A DNA stretch of 64,000 nt from Kitasatospora acidiphila (GTDB lineage Bacteria; Actinomycetota; Actinomycetes; Streptomycetales; Streptomycetaceae). Positions 26,948 to 35,574 of this stretch are shown piece by piece. The stretch lies in NCBI RefSeq assembly GCF_006636205.1, contig NZ_VIGB01000003.1:4702501-4766500 (forward strand), given 5' to 3'. Every line of letters starts with the position of its first letter. The stretch's first letter is position 1. The notes beneath the pieces are model-generated. The model saw only the letters and a list, made by a program, of their open reading frames with translations, ran no database searches and had not been told where the DNA came from. The position numbers were made by a program, and so were the translations under genes.

Positions 26948-28582
26948 ATGAGCGATGACCTGGTGAGGCTGGCGCAGTGGGGCAAGCTCGATGGGCAGAA
27001 CTGGGCGGGCTTAACTCGTCTGTCCACCGAGGAGGCCGAGGGAGAGCTATCGGAGTTGGCAACTGATGATCCGTCACAGCGCCGATTCGTGACCGGCAGG
27101 GACATCAAGAGCACTGACGAGCAAGAGAAGGACGACCGGGAGTACGTAGAGGCCCGTGGCGGCCGGTACGTCTACACCTACACCGAGCCCGACACTTCCG
27201 CATGGAAGCGCAAGCGGGTACGCCTGCCGGATGGCGAGGTGGTCTACCGTGTAGTGCGCCCGGTATTCGAAGGCGCCTTGACCGACCTTAAGGCGGGAAA
27301 GACGCCCACCGGTGAGCGCCTTGACGGCCTCATCGTTTACGACATCGACCGGCTCACACGCGATCCACGCCACTTGGAAGACGCAATCGAAGTGGTGCAG
27401 CACTACGGGCGGCCGATCATCGACATCACGGGCACTCTCGATCTACTGACCGACAACGGCAGGGCCATGGCGCGTGTCATCACTGCCATGAACAACAAGT
27501 CGTCTGCCGACACGTCACGCAGAGTCGTGCGCAAGCACAAGGCCATGCAGCAGAAGGGCATACCCGGTGGCGGTCCGCGTCCGTTCGGATGGAACGAAGA
27601 CCGCCGCACCCTGCACCCTGAGGAGGCAAAGCTCCTACGGGACGCGGCGAAACACCTGATCGACGGGGGCACCTTCTATTCGATCCTCGCCCGCTGGGAG
27701 GCCGAGGGCGTCCGCACCTCTGTGGGCAACCCCTGGACCTACCGGGCGTTCAAGAAGTCGATGAGTAACCCGCGCATCTGCGGATACCGCTCCCGCGTAG
27801 ACATCGAGTTCGACCCGGAGACCGGCACCGAGAAGAGCCACACCACCATCGTGTATGACGACCAGGGCCAGCCGGTCATAGGGCTGCACGAGCCGATCCT
27901 GACCGTCGAGCAGTGGCAGGCCGTCAGGGACATCATCAAGGAGAGCGCCGAACGGGGCGCCGGCCACAACACCCGTGCCTACCTTGCCACCGGAACCCTG
28001 CGATGCGGCAAGGAGGACTGTGGCGCCAAGCTACGGGCGATGAAGGCCAGCCCGAGCCAGAAGAAGCCGGAGGGCTACTACTTCTACCAGTGCCCCGCCA
28101 GGTCCACACGCCATGGCTGCGGTGGTGTGCGCATCAACGGGCCGGAGGCCGATGAGCTGATCCGCAAGCTGGTGATCGCCAAGCATGAGGAGGAAGCAGC
28201 CGAGCGAGATGCCGTGACCGCCGAGGAAGTCTGGCCGAGCGAAGAGAAGTTGACCAATGTTCGCGAGGATATCGCCGATGCCAGGCAGGCCCGCCGCAAT
28301 CGGCAGATCAGCGCGGAGCGCTACTACCAGGACCTTGCCGAGTACGAGGCCGAGGAGCGACGCCTCCTGAAGGAGCGCGGTGCCTGGCAACGCAGGGCTC
28401 GCGCCCATCATGGCCAACCGATCGACATGGAGGCGGAGTGGGACCGCCCTGGCATCACGCTGGCGGACAGGCGCGCCTACCTGGAGAGGGCGTTCACCGC
28501 AATCGTAGTTCTGCCGGTGGGACGGGGCAGCCGCGCACCACTACGTGACCGGCTGGTCCCGATCTACCACGACAAGGCGTAG
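26948..28582 (+). CDS. int: large serine recombinase (integrase)
   Basis: A 544-residue site-specific recombinase. The N-terminal resolvase domain has the likely nucleophile Ser26 in GLTRLSTEE and the catalytic arginines in YDIDRLTRDPRH. The recombinase domain follows (about 195-330, with GGGPRPFGWNEDRRTL), then a zinc ribbon with CGKEDCG and CPARSTRHGCGG, and a coiled coil near 430-475 that in this family controls synapsis direction. It begins 31 bases from the attL core, the usual place for serine integrases. No clear ribosome-binding site precedes the ATG, so translation may be leaderless or weak. It catalyses attP x attB integration without host sequence homology; reversal needs a directionality factor, for which the small gene at 28601 is a candidate. 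Confidence 0.95.
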   Translation: MSDDLVRLAQWGKLDGQNWAGLTRLSTEEAEGELSELATDDPSQRRFVTGRDIKSTDEQEKDDREYVEARGGRYVYTYTEPDTSAWKRKRVRLPDGEVVYRVVRPVFEGALTDLKAGKTPTGERLDGLIVYDIDRLTRDPRHLEDAIEVVQHYGRPIIDITGTLDLLTDNGRAMARVITAMNNKSSADTSRRVVRKHKAMQQKGIPGGGPRPFGWNEDRRTLHPEEAKLLRDAAKHLIDGGTFYSILARWEAEGVRTSVGNPWTYRAFKKSMSNPRICGYRSRVDIEFDPETGTEKSHTTIVYDDQGQPVIGLHEPILTVEQWQAVRDIIKESAERGAGHNTRAYLATGTLRCGKEDCGAKLRAMKASPSQKKPEGYYFYQCPARSTRHGCGGVRINGPEADELIRKLVIAKHEEEAAERDAVTAEEVWPSEEKLTNVREDIADARQARRNRQISAERYYQDLAEYEAEERRLLKERGAWQRRARAHHGQPIDMEAEWDRPGITLADRRAYLERAFTAIVVLPVGRGSRAPLRDRLVPIYHDKA

Positions 28583-28594
28583 CGGGACCAGCCG
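28550..28594. terminator. bidirectional hairpin terminator
   Basis: CGGCTGGTCCCG (28550-28561) pairs perfectly over 12 bp with CGGGACCAGCCG (28583-28594). It covers the last codons and the stop of the integrase gene and ends just before the convergent small gene at 28601. Confidence 0.75.
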
Positions 28595-28600
28595 GACAGC

Positions 28601-28801
28601 TCACACATCCGGTGGGAGGGGGCGGCGGGGCGCACCCCGGTCCGCGATCTTGAGATCCAGGACCGAGTTCATCCGCCGCCATTTCTCATCCGACCACCGA
28701 GGCGCACGACGTGCCTGTTCCCTGGCCCACCGCCAATCCTCGTCCTGCTCCTGTCCGTCAAGGCCATCGGCCGGAGCACACCCCGTCGGCTCAGCTTCCA
28801 T
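28601..28801 (-). CDS. small charged protein, candidate directionality factor
   Basis: A 66-residue protein whose ATG lies inside the 3' end of the replication initiator gene, an 11-base overlap. It has a Trp/Arg-rich middle, DEDWRWAREQARRAPRWSDE followed by KWRRMNSVL, predicted helical and suited to DNA or protein binding. Position between rep and int is that of xis in pSAM2-type elements. Directionality factors of serine integrases share no common sequence, so this is a positional guess. It could equally be an unrelated small AICE protein. Confidence 0.55.
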   Translation of the reverse strand: MEAEPTGCAPADGLDGQEQDEDWRWAREQARRAPRWSDEKWRRMNSVLDLKIADRGAPRRPLPPDV

Positions 28802-30323
28802 GATCCGCCCCCGTCTGCCACCCCTGGTCAGACCCTCCGGGTCCCCGCCGCGCCCCACCCACCCACCCGGGGGTCAGGTGGTCGCGGGCAAGCTCCCGGG
28901 CCCGGTGCAGGTCTTCAGCGATACCGGCAGCGATCAGCGCTTCCGCCGGGGAGTGCCCCAGCCCCGCCAAACGCCACTCACCCACCACCACCGTTTCGCG
29001 CTCCGCGTCCACCAGGCGCCCCCGCTTGAAGCGAGCACGATCCGCCTGCAACCTGCCGAACGTGGTGGAGTACACCCGCGTCTTGGTCAGGCAATGGCCC
29101 CGAAAGCCCAAGGCGTGTGCCCACAACCGCAGATGCAGATGCGCGAACTCCGCCAGGCCCCCGAGCCGCCACGCCGTCCCCACCAACGCCCGGATGTGGT
29201 CCGGCACGCGAAGAAAGCCGATCTCATCGGCACGAACGATCCGGTGATCCAGCGCCCCCGACGCATCCGCGCTCTTCGTCGTGTACTTGGCCAGATACGC
29301 GGCCACCCGCTCATCCACCACCCCACCCGGGCCCGTCACCGGATGCACCTCCACCTGAGCCCCGAACCGCAACGCCCCCACCGCCACCGCCTCCGACACC
29401 GGCACCCCCACCGACACCGACGCCGCAGCCGGCCGCACCAAAGACGCCAGTAACTCTGAGGACGCCCATACGGGCGGCTCATATTTCAAGACCGCCGGAC
29501 CCTCCGTGGCACTGATCGCAGCACCCGGACCAAGCGCCCCGGGGTCCATAGGTCCATCGAGCCTCAGCACCGCATGGAAGTGCACCGCGCCCCTGCGCTG
29601 GTATTCGGCGACCTTGATTGCGGAAAGCCGCAGGACCCGGCGCACCGCCCCCTTGCCAACCCCGCCGACCACGCCAAGCCGGTAGTACATGGCGTCCATG
29701 AACCCGGACCACAACCGGCCCGCGTGCGCGTGCCACAGGACGTGCTCGGGATAGTCGTAGCAAGCCGGGCACAGCGGCTGGCCCACCACCGGCGCACCCT
29801 CGGCGTGATGCTGCCCACAGCCCAGCGGCAGCCCGTGAACGCAACCCCCATCCCGGGGCCGCACACACCGCCCCACCCGATGCACCCGACCGAAGGACGG
29901 AGCCGTCAGCGTGACGAACACCATCGGATGCGCCGTCACCGTGTCCGGGACACCCTTCCCGCCGACAAGCCCGGCCTTCACCAACTGCCAGGCATCACCC
30001 TGGTACTGGCGCGAGCACGACGGACACACACTCGCCCGCCGGTTGCGGCAGCGCATTGCCAACCGCCCGCCCGGCTCACCCTCGCTGCTGTACTCACGCA
30101 GCAGCTCACCCGACATCGCATCAAAGGTGGACGACCGTCCGGCCACGTAGACCGGGTGGGCACACCCGCCGGTCGCCTCGATCTGCTCCAACCACCGGTC
30201 CAGCCGGGGCATCTGCCCCAGCCGCACCAAGTCCCGATCTACTGCCGACAGTCGCCGCAGGCGTTCCTGCTGTTCAAGGTAGGCCCGCCGCGCCGACGGG
30301 TCCTCGAACGGATTGCCGTTCAT
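28791..30323 (-). CDS. rolling-circle replication initiator, RepSA-like HUH endonuclease
   Basis: A 510-residue initiator of the pSAM2 RepSA type. The first Rep motif is FVTLTAPSFGRVH, the HUH motif is in GAVHFHAVLRLDG, and the nicking tyrosine motif is AAYLAKYTTKSAD. Cysteine pairs (CPSCSRQY, CPACYDYP, CVRPRDGGCVHG) suggest zinc binding in the N-terminal half. It would nick the excised circle at its double-strand origin and start replication before transfer. I chose ATG at 30323 because a 39-codon open frame upstream stops within it (ATGA) and GGAG lies nearby; a start at 30371 would lie inside that frame. It belongs to the minus-strand operon under the GntR repressor. Confidence 0.9.
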   Translation of the reverse strand: MNGNPFEDPSARRAYLEQQERLRRLSAVDRDLVRLGQMPRLDRWLEQIEATGGCAHPVYVAGRSSTFDAMSGELLREYSSEGEPGGRLAMRCRNRRASVCPSCSRQYQGDAWQLVKAGLVGGKGVPDTVTAHPMVFVTLTAPSFGRVHRVGRCVRPRDGGCVHGLPLGCGQHHAEGAPVVGQPLCPACYDYPEHVLWHAHAGRLWSGFMDAMYYRLGVVGGVGKGAVRRVLRLSAIKVAEYQRRGAVHFHAVLRLDGPMDPGALGPGAAISATEGPAVLKYEPPVWASSELLASLVRPAAASVSVGVPVSEAVAVGALRFGAQVEVHPVTGPGGVVDERVAAYLAKYTTKSADASGALDHRIVRADEIGFLRVPDHIRALVGTAWRLGGLAEFAHLHLRLWAHALGFRGHCLTKTRVYSTTFGRLQADRARFKRGRLVDAERETVVVGEWRLAGLGHSPAEALIAAGIAEDLHRARELARDHLTPGWVGGARRGPGGSDQGWQTGADHGS

Positions 30324-30439
30324 GGGGGATGACTCCAAGGAGAACCGGGCCGCCCCGGCCACACCAGGCACCAGGGCCCGGCATGACCGAGAACGACAAG
30401 GGATGAGGGGGCTGGGAAGGGGTCGTCGGCTGGTCGCAT
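30320..30439 (-). CDS. 39-residue leader peptide overlapping rep
   Basis: A short open frame with ATG behind GGAG at five bases. It is rich in Pro, Trp and Gly (ends WSHPP) and its TGA overlaps the rep ATG as ATGA. The arrangement suggests that translation of this frame feeds ribosomes into rep or limits its expression. No similarity is recognised; the peptide itself may not matter. Confidence 0.45.
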   Translation of the reverse strand: MRPADDPFPAPSSLVVLGHAGPWCLVWPGRPGSPWSHPP

Positions 30440-30471
30440 GAGAACTCCAGTTCGATTAGAGAGACCGATTG

Positions 30472-30660
30472 CTATCCGTGCGTGAAGCGCGTCACGAGCC
30501 AGGAGACAGCGTTGCCGGCGGGGTCACCCAAGTGGCTCTGCGCCATGTAGAAGCCCCACAGACCGACCAAGATCACCTGCCAGATGTACAAGATCCGGGT
30601 CCGCAGGAAGACGACGACGAAGACGCCCAGGAACAGGGCCAGGCCCAGTTGACTGGTCAT
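30472..30660 (-). CDS. small membrane protein, transfer operon
   Basis: A 62-residue protein with two predicted membrane helices (LGLALFLGVFVVVFL and LYIWQVILVGLWGFYMAQ). Its ATG overlaps the stop of the translocase gene. Small hydrophobic proteins in this position in Streptomyces plasmids and AICEs are often Spd proteins that spread DNA through the mycelium. The sequence alone does not identify a family, so the spread role is inference from place and topology. Confidence 0.6.
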   Translation of the reverse strand: MTSQLGLALFLGVFVVVFLRTRILYIWQVILVGLWGFYMAQSHLGDPAGNAVSWLVTRFTHG

Positions 30661-32006
30661 TCGCCACCCACCCCGCCCACACTCGCCGGGTACAGGTCAC
30701 GCATCGCCGGAGTCAGGTGCGCGAACTCCTTAGCGACCTCCTCTGCCTGGCGCGGCGTGATCGCGTGGGTCCGAGCCCGACGCCAACCACCACCCGGAGC
30801 ACCGAGCGCGACCGCCAGCCCCGGGAAGTCCTCGGAGATCATCTGCGCCGCATCCACGGCCGTGCCGTCGACGTCGCCAAGCACCATTTCGGCAGTGCCT
30901 TCGTCCATGACCCGGAAGCAGACCCGCCCGCCCAGCTGTGCGCGAAGCGAGGTCACCCCCTGACCCAGCTCGGACCCGAACCGCTGCCCGGCCAGCACCA
31001 GATGCACCCCCAGCGCCGCACCCAGCTGACCGATCCGCAGCATGGCGGTCGACACCCGGGCAACCTCCGCCCTATCGGCCGTGGACGCCATCAGGTACAG
31101 CTCGGCCACCTCATCCACGAGCACGATCACCGGGACAGGCCGCTCACGCTCCGGCAACTCCCAAACCGAACGCACCCCCTCCATCCGGCACAACGCCATC
31201 CGACCAAGCAGGATCTCAACCAACTGATCGAGCAGGTCCGCCGCCTCACTGCGGTTGGTGGCAAGCGCCGTCAGACGCGGCCCGAACAGGGACAGCTCCA
31301 TGCCGCCTTTCAGGTCGAGTCCCACCAGCGCCACCCGCTGCCGAGCCCACTGGTGAACGAGTGCGGCGAGCATCGTGGATTTGCCGGAACGCGTCGCACC
31401 GACGATCAGCCAGTGCGGCACCTTGCGCAGGTCGATCCGCCACCACGCCCCGTCATCCCAGATCCCGACCACCGCCGACAACAGCCCCGCTGAACGCGTC
31501 AGCGGCGTGAACGGCATCACCAGTGGATCCCACGCCAGCGCCGACAGTCGCACCGTCCCTCGCTGCTCGGACACCGCCCGCACCGAGAACACCCGCCACG
31601 CGTGCGCCATCGACTCAGCCGCCGCCACGTACTCCTCCGGCGTCTGCCCAGGGTGCATCCTCACCTCGACGACCAGGCCACCCAACTGCCAACGCGGAAA
31701 GCCCATTCGAGGCTTCACCGGCCGAAGCGCCCGACCCTTCAACACCACCCCGCCAAGCACGGCCAGCGCAGGCCGCCGAGCCACCGACAGGCCTTGCAAA
31801 TCAGCCAGCCGACGCCACGTCCACACCACCCGCAACACCGTCGACGGGAACCCCCACACCGCCCACCACGCGTGCGGCACCCTGCGCTTCAACCACGGCG
31901 ACACGATCGCCAACACGACGCACACACCGATTGCCGCCGCCAACGCCCATATCCCGTAGGGGAATTGAGTGGGCTGGGCACCCCCGACCAAGTTCATGTT
32001 GCTCAT
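30657..32006 (-). CDS. FtsK/SpoIIIE-type DNA translocase (TraB/TraSA-like)
   Basis: A 449-residue membrane-linked ATPase that would pump double-stranded element DNA into the recipient. Two N-terminal hydrophobic segments (about 18-36 and near 80-90) precede the motor. Walker A is GATRSGKST (203-211), preceded by PHWLIV; Walker B is VPVIVLVDEVAEL; the FtsK hallmark LVLAGQRFGSELGQGVTSLRAQLGGRV follows. Overlaps of four bases with the gene before and after show tight coupling. In pSAM2 the homologue alone is sufficient for conjugation. It belongs to the operon read from the GntR-controlled region at 33.2 kb. Confidence 0.93.
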   Translation of the reverse strand: MSNMNLVGGAQPTQFPYGIWALAAAIGVCVVLAIVSPWLKRRVPHAWWAVWGFPSTVLRVVWTWRRLADLQGLSVARRPALAVLGGVVLKGRALRPVKPRMGFPRWQLGGLVVEVRMHPGQTPEEYVAAAESMAHAWRVFSVRAVSEQRGTVRLSALAWDPLVMPFTPLTRSAGLLSAVVGIWDDGAWWRIDLRKVPHWLIVGATRSGKSTMLAALVHQWARQRVALVGLDLKGGMELSLFGPRLTALATNRSEAADLLDQLVEILLGRMALCRMEGVRSVWELPERERPVPVIVLVDEVAELYLMASTADRAEVARVSTAMLRIGQLGAALGVHLVLAGQRFGSELGQGVTSLRAQLGGRVCFRVMDEGTAEMVLGDVDGTAVDAAQMISEDFPGLAVALGAPGGGWRRARTHAITPRQAEEVAKEFAHLTPAMRDLYPASVGGVGGE

Positions 32007-32569
32007 GCCTTCACCTCCTGAGACTCTTGTGCGATTTGGTTGATCACGTCCATCTCGACCACCAGCGAGCGGCAGATCTGATCGGCCAGCGTCTGGCGCC
32101 GGTAATGCACCACCGGCCGCAGGAACCCGAAGAACACCGACCCGATGTCCACCACATGCAGCACCGAGCGCATCACCGACCGGGCCGGACCCAACGGGGC
32201 GGCGGTGTCCTCATCCACCGTCACAATCCGCATCAGGCGTTGTCCGAGCGACTGACCGGTGCGACCGCGCAGCGCTGCCTGCCACACCAGAAACGCCAGC
32301 GGGAGCACCCAGTAGAAGAACCGGAACAGCGGCTGCATCTGGATGCCGACCAGCAGCGCCAGCGCCTGAATCAGCGCGAACGGCGGCCGAGCGAGATACA
32401 AGACCACCGAATAGGCCTGCATGATCCCCATGGCGATGCTGATCTCCACCAGCGTGGCCATGGCCCGAGTCGACCAGTCCGCCAGCCCCGGCACAGCGGG
32501 CCGACGCTCCCGACCCGGCGACGGGCGCCGCTCACCCACCAGCGCCCGCCATCCCTGAAGATCCGTCAT
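32003..32569 (-). CDS. RDD-family membrane protein
   Basis: A 188-residue protein with RDD-like topology: WSTRAMATLVEISIAMGIM, a second hydrophobic stretch about 70-100, and the later GQSLGQRLMRIVTVDED that is diagnostic for RDD proteins. It overlaps the translocase gene by four bases (ATGA). RDD proteins are usually of unknown role; in this operon it may anchor or assist the transfer machinery, or take the place of spread proteins. Confidence 0.75.
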   Translation of the reverse strand: MTDLQGWRALVGERRPSPGRERRPAVPGLADWSTRAMATLVEISIAMGIMQAYSVVLYLARPPFALIQALALLVGIQMQPLFRFFYWVLPLAFLVWQAALRGRTGQSLGQRLMRIVTVDEDTAAPLGPARSVMRSVLHVVDIGSVFFGFLRPVVHYRRQTLADQICRSLVVEMDVINQIAQESQEVKA

Positions 32570-32802
32570 CAGGCGTCACCGCCCAACTCCAGCGGCGGCA
32601 GGTCAATCCCGTTCTCCATCGCCAGGTTGAGTAGTTCGGTCTCCAGATCGTTGGCGAGGCTGGCAGCGTCCGCCGCCATCAGAGCGGTGATCGCGAACAG
32701 GAACCGGGCCCGGCCCCAATCCATCCCGTCACGCATCTCGTCGCCCAGGTCGGACAGGCTATGCAGCCTCTGGCGCAGGTCCTTCCAGGTGCGGTGACTC
32801 AC
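32569..32802 (-). CDS. hypothetical protein, transfer operon
   Basis: A 77-residue soluble, mostly helical protein with an acidic C-terminus (LPPLELGGDA). The start overlaps the end of the preceding gene and its stop shares a base with the RDD gene start, so it is translated as part of the operon. I recognise no family. Confidence 0.65.
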   Translation of the reverse strand: MSHRTWKDLRQRLHSLSDLGDEMRDGMDWGRARFLFAITALMAADAASLANDLETELLNLAMENGIDLPPLELGGDA

Positions 32803-33176
32803 TTCGCAGCACCACCGCGCGAGCCACGCGGATCAGCCGGCGGCGTCTCTGGCACCGGCGGGATACCGCCCGCAGGCGCCATGGTCACCGAGTCGGCCCG
32901 GTACGCCAGACCCGCCCGACCCTCGATCTCCCACAGCGACGCCTCCAAGTTGGCGAAGGACACCACCTGACCCACCTCCACCACCGGCTCACCGGCAACC
33001 GTCACCTCGATCACCGACGCCCGGTAACCCACCGGCCGCACCGCCACACCCACCGTCCACAAAGGGACACCGTCACGATTGGCACGCTGTGCGCCCGTCT
33101 CACGGTCGGTTTTCTGCTCCTTGGACACGCACAGACAGACACCCACGCGCGCCAGATCAACGGGAACGTTCCGCAA
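32799..33176 (-). CDS. hypothetical protein, first gene of the transfer operon
   Basis: A 125-residue protein with a beta-rich centre (VPLWTVGVAVRPVGYRASVIEV) followed by a Pro/Gly tail. The TTG at 33176 was chosen because AAGGAGG lies six bases upstream; other starts within the same frame have no such site. Proteins of this size and pattern are common at the head of AICE transfer operons. It is first after the GntR operators, so it should be repressed with tra and rep. Confidence 0.65.
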   Translation of the reverse strand: MRNVPVDLARVGVCLCVSKEQKTDRETGAQRANRDGVPLWTVGVAVRPVGYRASVIEVTVAGEPVVEVGQVVSFANLEASLWEIEGRAGLAYRADSVTMAPAGGIPPVPETPPADPRGSRGGAAK

Positions 33177-33223
33177 GGTCAACCTCCTTGTAGGCTCCCG
33201 GAGATGACCACCTGGGTCAGCAG

Positions 33224-33235
33224 TCATCCGGATGA
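33224..33235. promoter_or_regulatory. GntR (KorSA-like) operator 1
   Basis: TCATCCGGATGA is a perfect 12-base palindrome 48 bases upstream of the transfer operon. It matches operator 2 at all but one central base. Confidence 0.65.
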
Positions 33236-33287
33236 ATCTGGGGGGAGCACTGATGATGCGTCAGCTTGACGATGCGCGCAAGGGGAT

Positions 33288-33299
33288 TCATCCTGATGA
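33288..33299. promoter_or_regulatory. GntR (KorSA-like) operator 2
   Basis: TCATCCTGATGA lies 64 bases, about six helical turns, from operator 1 and 113 bases before the GntR gene. The two same-face sites between divergent genes are what a self-regulating repressor would need, possibly with looping. Confidence 0.65.
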
Positions 33300-33411
33300 C
33301 TACTGAATGAGTGTCAGCGCATGCCCGATGACCAGGGCATAAGATGATCGAAAAAATGTTCTGACAGGCGAGTCCAGGCATGCGAGCCTGACCCGAAGGG
33401 GCGGACACCAC

Positions 33412-34170
33412 ATGGCAGTGCGACCAAAGGCCCTGTATCAGCAGGTCGCCGCAGAGATGCGACGCTCCATCGCACGCGGCCGATGGAAGCCAGGCGAGAA
33501 GATCCCCACCGAAGACCAACTGACCGTCCTGTACGAGGTCTCGCGCGCCACCATCCGCCAAGCCGTCGCCGAACTACGCAACGAAGGCCTCCTGTCCGTC
33601 GAGCAGGGACGCGGAACCTTCGTCCGCGAGCCCCGCCGCGAACCCGACCCCGTCTACGTCGAGCGCACCGTCTTCGAGCACGCGGACGGCACCTTCAACG
33701 GCCCCGGCTGCTGGCAGCACGACGAGACGCCAACGGTCTACACCGTCCGACTCGAAGACGCCCCCGCCGCCATCCTGCGAATCGACGAAGGCGAAGCCGC
33801 CTACCTGGTCGACCGCCTGATCACCCACAAGCCCACCGGCGCCCGCGCCCGACACGCCATGCTGCTCCCCATGGAACGGATCATCGGAACCGCGCTCGCC
33901 ACCGATCCCAACGTCCTCCCCGCCGAGGCCTACGCCGTGCTGACCGCTACCCACGGCCCGATCGAGTTCCGCGAGGGCATCACCGCCCGCATGCCCAACC
34001 CCGACGAGAACGCCGCGCTTCACGTCCCCGACGGCACGCCCGTGCTCATCACCCAGCGCGTCACCCAGACCCAAGACGCCGCCAAGCGCCTGATGCTGGA
34101 AACCCTCACGTTCGGCGCTACCGGCGTGCACCTCACCTACACCCACCGCGCCGTGATCGGCGGTTCCTGA
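33412..34170 (+). CDS. GntR-family regulator with UTRA domain (KorSA-like)
   Basis: A 252-residue repressor. The winged helix is at about 7-72 (ALYQQVAAEMRRSIARGRW, then LYEVSRATIRQAVAELRNEG and VEQGRGTFV); the UTRA ligand domain follows (about 95-245). In pSAM2, the GntR-family KorSA represses the activator of replication and transfer and its own gene. Here two 12-base palindromes lie between this gene and the transfer operon. The ATG is 113 bases from the nearer one. It is the only plus-strand gene in the middle of the element. Confidence 0.85.
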   Translation: MAVRPKALYQQVAAEMRRSIARGRWKPGEKIPTEDQLTVLYEVSRATIRQAVAELRNEGLLSVEQGRGTFVREPRREPDPVYVERTVFEHADGTFNGPGCWQHDETPTVYTVRLEDAPAAILRIDEGEAAYLVDRLITHKPTGARARHAMLLPMERIIGTALATDPNVLPAEAYAVLTATHGPIEFREGITARMPNPDENAALHVPDGTPVLITQRVTQTQDAAKRLMLETLTFGATGVHLTYTHRAVIGGS

Positions 34171-34208
34171 CCGCCCCTTCCGGAATTCCTCGTTTACGTA
34201 CTCAAGGG

Positions 34209-34230
34209 CGGCGGCGCGTTCGCGCCGCCG
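34209..34230 (+). terminator. hairpin terminator after the GntR gene
   Basis: CGGCGGCGC (34209-34217) pairs with GCGCCGCCG (34222-34230) around a GTTC loop, 39 bases after the GntR stop. The flank beyond it is also rich in GGCCG inverted repeats. Confidence 0.65.
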
Positions 34231-34368
34231 GGCGGCCTTGGCCCGCAGGCCGGGCATGCGGCCTGACGGCCGGTCCCGGCCGGCGGCCCGGCCGCCCCAC
34301 GCGAACACCACCAGCCTCCCGCCACGACACCGCCAGACAGCAGTCAGGCCCCACTGCCACGCGCAGTA

Positions 34369-34677
34369 TCAGGCCGAGTCGCCCCCGTCGTTCGAGTCAG
34401 CGAACCGCGCAAGCAGCGCTGCCAGTTTCCGCGCTCCCGCGGCCGTCCCTCGTAGACAAACGACCCCGCTCCCGTCGTCCCCCCAACCGGCCTGTGCCCG
34501 CACGACCTCATCGCCCACCAGACCCAGCCGAGCGAACGCCGCGTTCAACGCCGAGACCGCCTGTCGCGCCTCCAACCACGCCGCCGCGTAGTCGACGCCC
34601 GGCAGCTTCGGGCCACCGCCCAACCAGTTCATGCCCCCGTCATATGCCGGAGCGTCGTCTCTTTCCCAGTCGTCCAT
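34369..34677 (-). CDS. hypothetical protein of the integrative element
   Basis: A 102-residue acidic protein. GGAGGG precedes the ATG at 34677; the longer frame to 34797 has no such site. The middle is helical (AAAWLEARQAVSALNAAFARL), and the end is Ala/Leu-rich. It has no cysteine pair or membrane segment, and I recognise no family. Placed behind the GntR gene and convergent with it; in pSAM2, the activator gene pra lies near korSA, but no sequence link can be shown. Confidence 0.6.
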   Translation of the reverse strand: MDDWERDDAPAYDGGMNWLGGGPKLPGVDYAAAWLEARQAVSALNAAFARLGLVGDEVVRAQAGWGDDGSGVVCLRGTAAGARKLAALLARFADSNDGGDSA

Positions 34678-35055
34678 GCCCTCCACCCCTCGGCCAGACC
34701 TGATGAGCACATGCACAGGATCCGAACGAGCTCCCCGACACGCCCGGCGCGCGACAAGTACTGTAGTCGCAGCATCACACCAAGCAGCGACAAACACGCA
34801 ACCGCCGTGTCACCGTCAACAAACCACCCACAATCACCACCGCCCCACAACGCAACAGCCCGACCACCCCCAACGCGGGTGATCGGGCCGCCACTTCAAA
34901 CCGGTACTACCTGCCCAGCAGCAAGCGCCTCACCGCGCCAGCACAACCGAGGCACGCCCACACAGGTCGCGCAATACTGCTCATCATCGGAAGGCTGCCG
35001 ACACGAACCGGGATCAACGGACGCACATGGCACCGCACACACACAGGCCTGGTGA
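34678..35055. other. gap in the element, no gene seen
   Basis: This 378-base stretch has lower GC than most of the element, with A/C-rich runs near 34800-34860. No frame has a ribosome-binding site and codon bias. It may hold the promoter of the small gene at 34369 or part of a replication origin; I see no clear inverted repeat that would prove an origin. Confidence 0.4.
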
Positions 35056-35574
35056 TCATCGCGCCACACCGCCCGGCATCCGGTGTGCGCCCGGGTAGCT
35101 GTAGCCCGGGTCCGGCAGTCCGGCCGACAGGGCGGCGAGTGCAGCTCGCCGAACTTCCTGCTGCCGCTCCTCATACGCTTGCCACAAGTCTGTCACGCGG
35201 GCCGTCTGAGTCGGAGCGGGCACAGGAGCCATTGCGGGAGGGAACACCGGCTTCGGCGGCATCGCGGTGGGCGGAACGGGCGCGGGAGTCGGGGTCTCGG
35301 TGACCCAGCGCCGAACGTGGCCGCGAACGAGTTCCGCCGGGTCCTCCCAGGGGGCTTCGGACTGGGCAGCGACGCGCGGCATAACCGCCAGCAACGTCGC
35401 ATACTCGCGGGGCCGGGGCTCGCGCCATGAGCCAGGTGGGAGCACGCCGAGCTGCACCCGGATCGGTTCGAGCTTGGCGGGCCGGTCCGGCGTCGCCGGG
35501 ATAGCCCAGGCCAGAGCCCAAGCAATGCAGAGGCAGATAGCCCAGGCAAACGCCCAGGCGATAGGGTGTGTCAT
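35056..35574 (-). CDS. membrane-anchored Pro-rich protein of the element
   Basis: A 172-residue protein with one N-terminal hydrophobic segment notable for repeated Ala-Trp pairs (WAFAWAICLCIAWALAWAI). A Pro-rich region follows (about 95-125, TPTPAPVPPTAMPPKP) and then a helical charged end. The likely topology is a single anchor with an outside tail. I recognise no family. It could be involved in cell contact or in exclusion, but nothing in the sequence shows that. Confidence 0.6.
   Translation of the reverse strand: MTHPIAWAFAWAICLCIAWALAWAIPATPDRPAKLEPIRVQLGVLPPGSWREPRPREYATLLAVMPRVAAQSEAPWEDPAELVRGHVRRWVTETPTPAPVPPTAMPPKPVFPPAMAPVPAPTQTARVTDLWQAYEERQQEVRRAALAALSAGLPDPGYSYPGAHRMPGGVAR

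Noticed and set aside
34678..35055. Replication origin of the element
   Set aside because: The stretch is AT-richer but shows no convincing inverted repeat or nick-site sequence; left as a plain gap.
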